From Candidatus Moraniibacteriota bacterium (GTDB lineage: Bacteria; Patescibacteriota; Minisyncoccia; Moranbacterales; GCA-2747515), in contig JALWEZ010000227.1 in assembly GCA_027039165.1 (NCBI GenBank), forward strand, positions 1 through 7,003: a stretch of DNA of 7,003 nucleotides, given 5' to 3'. Positions 1 to 6,385 of this stretch are shown here, one piece after another (position 1 is the stretch's first letter; each line of letters begins with the position of its first letter). The notes beneath the pieces were generated by a model, which did not search any database, was not told where the DNA came from, and saw only the letters and a list, made by a program, of their open reading frames with translations. Made by a program: the position numbers and the translations under genes.

Positions 1-213
1 TATTTTTTTTAAAACTTCTATGTTTAATTCTTTTTGACACGCACATTCTAAATTAATCTTTCCTTGATTGTGTTTAAGATTTACAATTTCTATTTCGTTT
101 CTCTTCAAAATCTCTCTTATGTTATTTAATAATCTTGCTACAAAATCTTTCTTATTTTTGCCTTTTAACCATAATTCTCCCACGCTTATCAGTATTTTAT
201 TATTTTCAATCAT
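1..213 (-). CDS. thiI: ThiI-like tRNA 4-thiouridine sulfurtransferase, N-terminal part (runs off the window)
   Basis: This is the first 71 codons of a gene that continues past the left edge. The reading frame is open from an ATG at 213-211 down to base 1. Near the N-terminus the translation has GELWLKGKNKKDF (residues 12-24), which closely matches the GELxLKGKNRxxF signature at the start of ThiI, the ATP-dependent enzyme that makes 4-thiouridine in tRNA and in some bacteria supplies sulfur for thiamine. What is visible is the N-terminal ferredoxin-like domain and probably the start of the THUMP RNA-binding domain. The PP-loop ATPase domain, and any rhodanese domain with its catalytic cysteine, would lie outside. 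The gene starts 25 bases after the preceding stop, with no Shine-Dalgarno sequence. A THUMP-containing RNA methylase is a weaker alternative, because the GELxLKG motif is typical of ThiI. Confidence 0.8.
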   Translation of the reverse strand, partial: MIENNKILISVGELWLKGKNKKDFVARLLNNIREILKRNEIEIVNLKHNQGKINLECACQKELNIEVLKKI

Positions 214-226
214 TTTTTAGAGATTA

Positions 227-232
227 ATTATA
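227..232 (-). promoter_or_regulatory. Possible -10 element before the thiI-like gene
   Basis: A perfect TATAAT lies in the 25-base gap upstream of the thiI-like start. No good -35 sits at 16-18 bases: the nearest candidate, TTGAGC at 258-253, is 20 bases away. In DNA this AT-rich the hexamer can occur by chance, so this is a weak call. Read-through from the upstream genes is at least as likely. Confidence 0.2.
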
Positions 233-238
233 TTTTCT

Positions 239-838
239 TTATCCGCGACGACGCTCAAGTAAAATCATCATCATAAGCCCAAGCATTATTCTATCATCAT
301 CACCTGCATTTTTAAATTCTCCCTCTTTTGTAACTTCAAATTCCCTACCAAAAAATGATGGTTGTTTTTTGAGTTTTGCTACAACATTTTCATTTCTATC
401 AGTTACCAAGTAAGCTGGATTAAATACATAGCCCGACAAAATTCCAATAAGTGGCAGTTCTCCAAAAAAAGAATCAGCTACTTTTATCCAGGGATTTTCT
501 TCGCGAATCTTAAATTGTAATTGATCATTTCTGTCCATTATATCATACTCTGCCTTCCATATAGATCTAAGTCCTTTTCTAGAAATCTTACCAAGTTTTG
601 CTCCGTTTTTATCTGTAAAAGTATAAGAAGCTGAAAAATCTATAATTCTATCTGCATCTATACTGTAAAGCTCTTCACTTTTACTATCATCAGAAAAAAC
701 TGTTATTGCTTCCTTTAATTTAAACATTTTTTGTTTAACGTATGCAACAACTTTGCCATCAGCGTCTGTTGCTGTAAAATCATTAGAAAACGTTGTTATT
801 TTAAACAAAAATTTAACTGGAAATTTTATTTCTTGCAT
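239..838 (-). CDS. LURP-one-related / tubby C-terminal-like fold protein, function unknown
   Basis: This encodes a 199-residue soluble protein that I recognise by overall pattern as belonging to the bacterial LURP-one-related group (tubby C-terminal-like or scramblase-like beta-barrel fold). The N-terminal half carries repeated beta-hairpin units, including FTATDADGKVVAYVKQKMF (residues 21-39) and YTFTDKNGAKLGKISRKGL (72-90). These have the alternating 'D-x-x-G' turns expected of the barrel. Residues 91-147 hold further strands around a hydrophobic stretch. The tail (183-199) is a short, methionine- and leucine-rich hydrophobic helix ending in ERRRG, like the buried or membrane-associated C-terminal helix of this fold. 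No signal peptide is seen. Similar proteins are, from memory, common in Bacteroidota. Their molecular role is not established; lipid or ligand binding is only a fold-based guess. The ATG at 838 gives the normal N-terminus, though no Shine-Dalgarno sequence precedes it. Confidence 0.65.
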   Translation of the reverse strand: MQEIKFPVKFLFKITTFSNDFTATDADGKVVAYVKQKMFKLKEAITVFSDDSKSEELYSIDADRIIDFSASYTFTDKNGAKLGKISRKGLRSIWKAEYDIMDRNDQLQFKIREENPWIKVADSFFGELPLIGILSGYVFNPAYLVTDRNENVVAKLKKQPSFFGREFEVTKEGEFKNAGDDDRIMLGLMMMILLERRRG

Positions 839-858
839 ACCACTACTTTTTACTATAA

Positions 859-864
859 ATTATA
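859..864 (-). promoter_or_regulatory. Possible -10 element before the LURP-one-like gene
   Basis: A perfect TATAAT lies 20 bases upstream of the ATG at 838, inside the 46-base gap after the glycosyltransferase. The best -35 candidate at 18 bases (GTAAGA, 888-883) matches TTGACA at only three positions and overlaps the stop codon of the upstream gene. It may be an internal promoter or a chance hexamer in AT-rich DNA. Confidence 0.25.
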
Positions 865-884
865 TAAGTATATTGTATCACGTC

Positions 885-1997
885 TTACTTATTGTGCCCA
901 GCAAGTATAACTCTGGATGTAAGTTCTCCAGCTCTTTTCCAATCAAATCTATCTAAATTATCTATTCCTTTTTGTATAATTTCTCTAGTGAGCTCTTCAT
1001 TTGTAAGTAACTCATTTATCGCCTTGGCAATTTCAGAAGGTTTTTGTGGATCAACTAGTAACGCACTCTCTCCCGCAACTTCTTTGAGTGACGAAGAATT
1101 TGAAGTAACAACGGGCACACCCAACTCTTGAGATTCGAGCACTGGTAAACCAAAACCCTCATAAAGAGTAGGAAACACAAATACTGAAGCACCTCTCATA
1201 AGAGCTCCCTTTTCTTCATCTGATACAAATCCAGTTATTATTATATCATCTCTAAAAAAATGTTCATCTATTTTTTGTTGTATCTCCTCCCAACCATGTC
1301 CTTCTTTTCCTACTAACACTAATTTTTCTCTTATTTTGAAGTGTTCTCTAAGCATTTCATAGGCTTGTAATATATTTATGATATTTTTTCGAGTTTCAAG
1401 CCTCCCTACAAAAATTAAGTACGAACCAAACTCTAAACCAAAAGAATTAATTATTTTGGTCGTGACTGAATTTGAAACAATTGTTGGTAAATTTTTTCCT
1501 TCATAAATCACTCTTATTTTTTCTCTTGGGATATCATACAATTCCATCAAATCCTTTTTTGTATTATTTGAAACACATATTATATACTTTGCCCATTTAC
1601 ATGAATTTTTAATTCCTCTGCGCATTCTATGTATTTCAAAATCAGAAAAAGCTTCTGGTGTCATTTCGTATTCAAGACCATGAACTGTAACAACTGTACG
1701 TTTTGGATGAAATGGTGGCACTATATGGCTTGGCACAAAAAGTCTATCATATCTACCCAAAAAAAGTGCTAGAGATAGCCTCACATATGTCCAATATTTA
1801 GGTGCCCAAAGCTCTTTAACTTTCCAATTCTCAGGTAATTGAAAATCTACATTTTCTTTTGTGTTAGAGCGCAAAAAAAGAGTTACGTTATAATCCTTTA
1901 AAGATTCTCTCATGTTTTTTATGAGTTGGTAAGAATATTCTTCTATACCAGTTCGTTCATGTAAAAATGCCCTAGAAGCATCAATTGCTATTTTCAT
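885..1997 (-). CDS. Glycosyltransferase family 4 (GT-B, group 1 type)
   Basis: This 370-residue protein has full length for a retaining GT-B enzyme of family GT4, which moves a sugar from an activated donor to a lipid- or protein-linked acceptor at the inner face of the membrane. The N-terminal domain begins MKIAIDASRA with TGIEEY (residues 16-21), the glycine-containing acceptor-side loop typical of this group, and has a likely active-site histidine in TVHG (104-107). The C-terminal donor-binding domain shows FVGRLETRKN (196-205), with the arginine and lysine that contact the donor phosphates. It also has the E-x7-E motif EGFGLPVLE (E280, E288), followed by GVPVV and the conserved EVAG segment. 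It lies 39 bases downstream of mreB. The nearby rml genes make a rhamnosyltransferase possible, but donor and acceptor cannot be read from the sequence. No Shine-Dalgarno sequence is visible. Confidence 0.92.
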   Translation of the reverse strand: MKIAIDASRAFLHERTGIEEYSYQLIKNMRESLKDYNVTLFLRSNTKENVDFQLPENWKVKELWAPKYWTYVRLSLALFLGRYDRLFVPSHIVPPFHPKRTVVTVHGLEYEMTPEAFSDFEIHRMRRGIKNSCKWAKYIICVSNNTKKDLMELYDIPREKIRVIYEGKNLPTIVSNSVTTKIINSFGLEFGSYLIFVGRLETRKNIINILQAYEMLREHFKIREKLVLVGKEGHGWEEIQQKIDEHFFRDDIIITGFVSDEEKGALMRGASVFVFPTLYEGFGLPVLESQELGVPVVTSNSSSLKEVAGESALLVDPQKPSEIAKAINELLTNEELTREIIQKGIDNLDRFDWKRAGELTSRVILAGHNK

Positions 1998-2012
1998 ATT
2001 TTTATATTTTTA

Positions 2013-2033
2013 AGTCTTTTAAAAATAAAGACT
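2013..2033. repeat. Short inverted repeat between mreB and the glycosyltransferase gene
   Basis: AGTCTTT at 2013-2019 and AAAGACT at 2027-2033 form a perfect 7-bp stem with a 7-base AT-only loop. It fills most of the 39-base gap just after the mreB stop codon. Neither strand has a run of T directly after the stem, so it does not look like an intrinsic terminator. It could be a weak RNA hairpin separating two cistrons, or chance. Confidence 0.4.
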
Positions 2034-2036
2034 AGC

Positions 2037-3053
2037 TCATCTTTTTATTGACAATATTGTTCTCTTATAAGTATCTAAATTATCTAGCACTTTTCCAACT
2101 CCATCAACCACGCAAGTCAAAGAATCATCCGCTACATAGCAAGAAACTCCTATAGTTTTTGTAATTAAAATGTCTAAATTTCTAAGGAGTGCTCCGCCAC
2201 CCGAGAGAACCATTCCTTTATCCATTATATCAGACGCAAGTTCTGGTGGTGTTTCTTGTAAAACTTTTTTTATTGCATGTATTATCTCTCTTAATTCATC
2301 TTGTAGAGCTTCTGTTATTTCGTTTGTATCTACTGTTATAGTTTTTGGAAGTCCGCCCATTAAATCCCTACCATGAATATCCATTCTTTCAATTTTTTCA
2401 AGAGCAATAGCACTTCCTATTTTTATTTTAACTTCTTCAGCAGTTCTTTCTCCTATCGCTAGAGAATATTTTCTTTTGATATAATCCATGATAGCTTGAT
2501 CAAATTTATTTCCTCCAACTTTTGTACTAGAAGAAGCTACCACTCCACCCAGAGAAATAACTGCTATCTCACTAGTTCCTCCTCCTATATCAATTATCAT
2601 ATTTCCCTGTGCACTGTGAATTGGAATTCCTGCTCCAATTGCAGCTAAAACTGGCTCTTTTACAACATAAACTTCTTTTGCTCCAGCTCTTATAGTTGCG
2701 TCTATAAGAGCCCTTCTTTCAGTGCTTGTAACAACCGCAGGAATTGAAATCATAACATCAGGACGAATTAATCTAACTCTAGGACTCACTTTATCTATAA
2801 AATATTTAAGCATTGCTTCAGTTACACGATAATCAGCAATAACCCCGTCTCTAAGAGGCTTAAAAACAGTTATTGCTTCTGGAGTTCTTCCAAGCATTTC
2901 TTTCGCTTCGTCTCCAACAGCCAAAACTTTATTTTCATTTACGCTAACTGCCACTACACTAGGCTCATCGACCACAACTCCCTTACTTGGAACAACGACA
3001 AGAGTATTTGCAGTTCCAAGGTCTATGCCTATTTTATTTCTAAATACTCCCAT
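2037..3053 (-). CDS. mreB: Rod shape-determining protein MreB (bacterial actin)
   Basis: MreB forms ATP-dependent membrane-bound filaments that direct cell-wall synthesis along the cell cylinder. The 338-residue product has normal family length. It carries all the actin-fold ATPase motifs: phosphate-1 loop IGIDLGTANT (residues 8-17), the hydrolysis-region glutamate in KEPVLAAIGAG (E134), phosphate-2 loop IDIGGGTSE (154-162), and the adenosine motif LSGGGALLRNLD (283-294). The MreB-typical PPELASDI segment is at 269-276. Residues before the first loop are few, so there is no clear amphipathic N-terminal membrane helix. Membrane contact may rely on the hydrophobic subdomain IA loop instead. The ATG at 3053 lies 5 bases after the murA stop, which implies one transcript. 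It ends in TGA, the only TGA stop in the window. mreC, mreD, rodA and PBP2 are not seen here. Confidence 0.97.
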   Translation of the reverse strand: MGVFRNKIGIDLGTANTLVVVPSKGVVVDEPSVVAVSVNENKVLAVGDEAKEMLGRTPEAITVFKPLRDGVIADYRVTEAMLKYFIDKVSPRVRLIRPDVMISIPAVVTSTERRALIDATIRAGAKEVYVVKEPVLAAIGAGIPIHSAQGNMIIDIGGGTSEIAVISLGGVVASSSTKVGGNKFDQAIMDYIKRKYSLAIGERTAEEVKIKIGSAIALEKIERMDIHGRDLMGGLPKTITVDTNEITEALQDELREIIHAIKKVLQETPPELASDIMDKGMVLSGGGALLRNLDILITKTIGVSCYVADDSLTCVVDGVGKVLDNLDTYKRTILSIKR

Positions 3054-3058
3054 AAGCT

Positions 3059-4360
3059 TTAATTAATAATTTCAATTTTTGCCCCAAGAGCTTGAAGTCT
3101 TCCAGCTAAATCTTCATATCCTCTGTTTATCATATAAATATCTCGAAGAATTGAAGTACCATTTGCCCTAAGCATAGCAACCAAAAGAACGGCTCCTGGT
3201 CTAAGTGCTGGAGGACAAGAAACTTCTGCTGATTTAAATTTAGTAGGACCCTCTATAACTACTCTATGCTCATCTATAAGTGTAACACTTACACCAAATT
3301 TACTCAATTCTTTAAGATACACCGCACGGTTTTCATAAGGCCAATCATGTATAAGAGTTTTTCCCTCTGCAACTGCTCCAATTACAGCAAAAAAAGGCAA
3401 ATTATCCATGTTTAGCGCTGGAAAAGGCCTAGCTTCAATTTTTTCGGCCAGTGCTTTTAAATTAAAAGACTTAAATTTTATATCAACAAGTATTGTTTTT
3501 CTGTTTCTTGCTTTGTATTCTTTCAAAATTTCATATCCTAAACCCATAGCTTTGAGTTTAGTTAGTTCCAATTCTATAAAATCAAAAGGACATCTCCTTA
3601 TTATTATTTTACTCTTTGTAACAATTGCAATAGACATGAGTAACATTGCTTCAATCGGATCTTCAGATATACTATAAGTTACATCTTTTTTAATTTCTCC
3701 AACTCCATGCACTCTCAAAGTAGTCGTACCAATTCCCTCAATTTTTACTCCACATTTTTCCAAGAAAAAACAAACGTCTTGCACCATATAATTAGCACTT
3801 GCAAAACGTATTTCAGTAATTCCTTCTGTTTGAGCAGCAACAAAAAGTGCGTTTTCTGTAACAGTATCTCCTGACTCATAGAGAGCAAATCTTTTGGGAG
3901 ACTTGAGTGGCTCACCTCTTTTTATTTGGAAATCTTTTTCTCTTACTTTTACCTGTACACCAAATTGAGCAAGTGCATGAGCGTGAGGAGTAACAGTTCT
4001 AGTCCCAAGTCTACATCCTCCAGCTTGAGGAATTGTAAAACTTTTTTGACTTCTTGAAAGTGCTCCAATTAACAAAATCGCACTACGAGTTCTCATAGCC
4101 GATTTTTTATTAATCTTTGAAACATCTAATTTAATTGGTTTTATCGTAACTTTCTTTCCTTTTCTGACAACTTCCATACCAATACTTTCCAAAATTTCTA
4201 TAAGTCTATTTACTTCCTCAATATCTGGCACATTCAAAAGTGTCGTAACTCCACTATTAAGCACGCTTCCAGCTAAAAGCGCAACTGCTGCATTTTTTGA
4301 TGTGTTTACCGTTATTTCTCCAGACAATTTCTTTCCTCCAGTAACTTTAAAATTCTGCAT
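3059..4360 (-). CDS. murA: UDP-N-acetylglucosamine 1-carboxyvinyltransferase (MurA), divergent
   Basis: MurA transfers enolpyruvate from PEP to UDP-GlcNAc, the first committed step of peptidoglycan synthesis in the cytoplasm. The 433-residue product has normal length for the inverse alpha/beta-barrel EPSP-synthase fold. By my alignment to E. coli MurA these key positions are kept: K22/N23 in TSKNAA, C116 (the fosfomycin-target cysteine) in AGGCRLGTR, R121, H126, D319 in NMDN (E. coli D305), R387 in LRPGA and R413 in INRGYED (E. coli R397). Two places differ: the REPEIVD segment is replaced by SANYMVQDV (residues 188-196), and the loop before D319 reads RPFPALNMD instead of HPGFPTD. It has its own promoter-like sequence upstream and leads directly into mreB. 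A MurA paralogue of altered role is the alternative, but retention of the catalytic residues argues for an active enzyme. Confidence 0.9.
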   Translation of the reverse strand: MQNFKVTGGKKLSGEITVNTSKNAAVALLAGSVLNSGVTTLLNVPDIEEVNRLIEILESIGMEVVRKGKKVTIKPIKLDVSKINKKSAMRTRSAILLIGALSRSQKSFTIPQAGGCRLGTRTVTPHAHALAQFGVQVKVREKDFQIKRGEPLKSPKRFALYESGDTVTENALFVAAQTEGITEIRFASANYMVQDVCFFLEKCGVKIEGIGTTTLRVHGVGEIKKDVTYSISEDPIEAMLLMSIAIVTKSKIIIRRCPFDFIELELTKLKAMGLGYEILKEYKARNRKTILVDIKFKSFNLKALAEKIEARPFPALNMDNLPFFAVIGAVAEGKTLIHDWPYENRAVYLKELSKFGVSVTLIDEHRVVIEGPTKFKSAEVSCPPALRPGAVLLVAMLRANGTSILRDIYMINRGYEDLAGRLQALGAKIEIIN

Positions 4361-4393
4361 AATTATTTTTAATTTATACCTAAATACTATCTC

Positions 4394-4422
4394 AGTATAA
4401 AACTAATTTTACTTTTTTTCAA
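4394..4422 (-). promoter_or_regulatory. Sigma70-type promoter for murA-mreB
   Basis: On the minus strand TTGAAA (4422-4417) is followed by exactly 17 bases and then TATACT (4399-4394). Each hexamer matches the sigma70 consensus at five of six positions. The predicted transcription start is near 4387, giving a leader of about 27 bases before the murA ATG at 4360. It occupies the largest intergenic gap in the window (77 bases), between rmlD and murA. This is where a new transcription unit would be expected. No operator-like repeat is visible. Confidence 0.65.
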
Positions 4423-4437
4423 CTGCTAGAAATTTGC

Positions 4438-5328
4438 CTAAGAACCATAATAATCTCGAAGAGCTTCTGAAAAATGTCTAAGTGGCTTTCTTTTTGTGTT
4501 TTTTAGAGCGCTAAATGCTGGTCTTTTGGCAGGTCGTGGAAATGTTTCTGGAGAAACTGGTTCAACTACTACGTCATCAAGTCCTACAATTTTGTACAAT
4601 TCCAAAAGTCCCTCATACCAAGAACACACACCCTCATTTGTTATATGGTAAATACCACTCTCAGAATTTTCATCTACAATTGAAATACTCTCTAGAGCTA
4701 AATCTTTTGCATAGGTAAATTTACTCACCTCTCCATCAACTGCCTTAATTTTTTCGCCAGTTTTTTGAGCTTCTTTTCCTTTTTCTAGCATAAAATCGAA
4801 AAACGCTTTTTTGCCACTTATGCTACTAGCTGGAGAACCAAACAATTTAGATAATCTGATTATATAGTATTTTTCATTATCAAGTATTTGAGAAATATTT
4901 TTTTCTGCCTCTACCCTAGATTTTCCATACTTAGAAACAGCACCCGTCTCATCAAACTCACTGTATCCTCCAGAGTAATCAATTTCTCTCTGTTTAGCTC
5001 CAAAAACATAGTCAGAAGAATATTGCACAAGTGTAGCTCCTATTTTTTTGGAAATTTTTGCAAGCCGTGTAGGAACTTCAATATTTAATTTTTGTAATTT
5101 AGCATATTCTCCATCACTTTCTTCGCAAGCGTCCACTGCATTATAAGCCACAGCATTGTAAATCACTTGAGGTTCAAGTTCTAGTATCATATCCTTCAGT
5201 TTTTTAAAATCCGTAACATCTAAATCACTTCTATCCCACGCAACTACATCACAATCTTTTTTTTGAGCTTGGACAACTAATTCTTGCCCCAGCATTCCAC
5301 GACTTCCCAAAATTAAAATTTTTTTCAT
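4438..5328 (-). CDS. rmlD: dTDP-4-dehydrorhamnose reductase (RmlD)
   Basis: RmlD reduces dTDP-4-dehydro-L-rhamnose to dTDP-L-rhamnose with NAD(P)H, the last step in making this sugar donor. I chose the ATG at 5328, giving 296 residues that start MKKILILGSRGMLGQ. That places the Rossmann GxxGxxG motif (G8, G11, G14) right at the N-terminus, as in the family. An in-frame ATG at 5367 would add 13 residues and overlap the end of rmlB. Other signatures are YNAVAYNAVDACE (57-69, the NAAAYTxVDxAE region), SSDYVFG (104-110) and PRPAKRPAFSALKN (264-277, the RPxxSxL region). In the Y-x3-K motif the tyrosine is Y134, but the lysine position is arginine (YGKSR, R138). The gene starts 8 bases after the rmlB stop, so the two are co-transcribed. 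An RmlD-like reductase with another substrate is possible. Confidence 0.88.
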   Translation of the reverse strand: MKKILILGSRGMLGQELVVQAQKKDCDVVAWDRSDLDVTDFKKLKDMILELEPQVIYNAVAYNAVDACEESDGEYAKLQKLNIEVPTRLAKISKKIGATLVQYSSDYVFGAKQREIDYSGGYSEFDETGAVSKYGKSRVEAEKNISQILDNEKYYIIRLSKLFGSPASSISGKKAFFDFMLEKGKEAQKTGEKIKAVDGEVSKFTYAKDLALESISIVDENSESGIYHITNEGVCSWYEGLLELYKIVGLDDVVVEPVSPETFPRPAKRPAFSALKNTKRKPLRHFSEALRDYYGS

Positions 5329-5336
5329 AAGCAAAA

Positions 5337-6311
5337 TTATAAATTTTCTTTTATAGGTTTCCACCAATTCTCATTTTCTTTATACCAATTCACTGTTTGT
5401 TCTATCCCCTCTTCCAAAGTTACACTAGGCTTCCATCCTAATTCTTTATTTATCTTGGTGTAATCAATATCGTACCTAAAATCATGTCCAGCTCTATCAG
5501 GCACAAAACTTATAAAATCTTTTTCATTTTTACCCAGTGATTTAATAAGAGTTTTAACTATTTCTAGGTTTGTCGGTTGATTATCTCCTCCTACACAGTA
5601 AGTCTCACCAATTCTACCATCTCGCAAAATTAAATCAATAGCACGACAGTGATCGGTTACAAAAAGCCAATCTCTTATCTGAGCACCTTCTCCATAAACT
5701 GGAACCTTTTTACCTTCTAGAATGTTTGTAATTGCAAGAGGAATAAGTTTTTCTGGATGATGAAAAAATCCATAATTATTAGAACAATTTGAAATAGTAA
5801 TCGGCAAACCATGAGTTTGGTGATACGCTCTTACGAAGTGATCACTAGAAGCTTTTGATGCACTATATGGATTTCTTGGTTTGTATGAAGTTTGCTCATT
5901 AAAGGCTTTTTCTCCTGGTTTGAGCTGCCCAAAAACTTCATCTGTAGACACGTGATGAAACCGTTTTTTACCGTTTTTGAGAGCTGCATCTAGTAGAGTT
6001 AGAGTTCCTATCACATTTGTCCTGACAAATGGCTCACTAGACTCATTTGAGCGGTCAACATGAGACTCTGCTGCAAAATGCACAACCGCATCTACTTGAG
6101 AAATTAAATCATTTACAAGACTTTTATCACAAATATCCCCTTTTACAAAACTGTACCTCTCATCAGACTCCCATTTTTTATTATTTTCTTTGTTTCCTGC
6201 ATAAGTAAGTAAGTCTAGATTTATAATACTATCATTCCCATAGTTTTCTAGTACATAATTTATAAAATTACTTCCTATAAACCCAGCACCACCTGTTACC
6301 AATATTTTCAT
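5337..6311 (-). CDS. rmlB: dTDP-glucose 4,6-dehydratase (RmlB)
   Basis: RmlB is an extended short-chain dehydrogenase/reductase that converts dTDP-D-glucose to dTDP-4-dehydro-6-deoxy-D-glucose using tightly bound NAD+. The 324-residue product shows GGAGFIGS (residues 7-14) for NAD binding, HFAAESHVDRS (78-88), the dehydratase-specific STDEVFG with T123, D124 and E125, and the catalytic YSASK (Y149, K153). NNYGFFHHPEKLIP (178-191) follows, with FFHH where PYQF is usual. RDWLFVTDHC (213-222) and DRAGHDFRYDID (272-283) complete the RmlB-specific set. It is the first gene of a two-gene unit with rmlD and has a promoter-like sequence just upstream. rmlA and rmlC are not in the window, so the other two steps must be encoded elsewhere if dTDP-rhamnose is made. 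The start at 6311 gives the canonical N-terminus. Confidence 0.95.
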   Translation of the reverse strand: MKILVTGGAGFIGSNFINYVLENYGNDSIINLDLLTYAGNKENNKKWESDERYSFVKGDICDKSLVNDLISQVDAVVHFAAESHVDRSNESSEPFVRTNVIGTLTLLDAALKNGKKRFHHVSTDEVFGQLKPGEKAFNEQTSYKPRNPYSASKASSDHFVRAYHQTHGLPITISNCSNNYGFFHHPEKLIPLAITNILEGKKVPVYGEGAQIRDWLFVTDHCRAIDLILRDGRIGETYCVGGDNQPTNLEIVKTLIKSLGKNEKDFISFVPDRAGHDFRYDIDYTKINKELGWKPSVTLEEGIEQTVNWYKENENWWKPIKENL

Positions 6312-6341
6312 AAACTAATTTTTAAAAATTATTCTACTAAA

Positions 6342-6370
6342 AGTATATCATCTATCTTAAAATATGACTA
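6342..6370 (-). promoter_or_regulatory. Extended -10 sigma70-type promoter for rmlB-rmlD
   Basis: In the 74-base gap before rmlB, the minus strand has TATACT (6347-6342) preceded by TG one base upstream (6350-6349), an extended -10 element. TAGTCA (6370-6365), 17 bases upstream, matches the -35 consensus at four of six positions. The predicted start is near 6335, about 24 bases before the ATG, a leader length like that predicted for murA. No Shine-Dalgarno sequence is present in the leader. Confidence 0.6.
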
Positions 6371-6385
6371 TATTTCAGAGCCTAT

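Noticed and set aside
2013..2033. Hairpin after mreB as an intrinsic terminator
   Set aside because: The stem is 7 bp, AT-rich, and not followed by a T run on either strand. It is listed only as an inverted repeat.
2037..2039. UGA recoded as glycine (as in Gracilibacteria/Absconditabacteria)
   Set aside because: No gene needs an internal TGA to reach full length, and glycines use GG-type codons. Reading TGA through would add only a short unconserved tail to MreB.
753..5088. Plus-strand open frames of 66-89 codons (at 753-956, 892-1131, 2170-2376, 3408-3677, 4515-4718 and 4888-5088)
   Set aside because: Each lies mostly or wholly opposite a well-supported minus-strand gene and shows no recognisable family. 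They are antisense shadows.
5329..5367. Longer rmlD start at 5367 adding 13 residues
   Set aside because: The extension (MVETYKRKFIILL) overlaps the rmlB coding end by 31 bases and precedes the canonical MKKILILGSRG N-terminus. Starting at 5328 puts the Rossmann motif where the family has it.
6317..6330. Perfect 14-base palindrome AATTTTTAAAAATT before rmlB
   Set aside because: It is only A and T in an AT-rich leader, so it is expected by chance and is not evidence of an operator.
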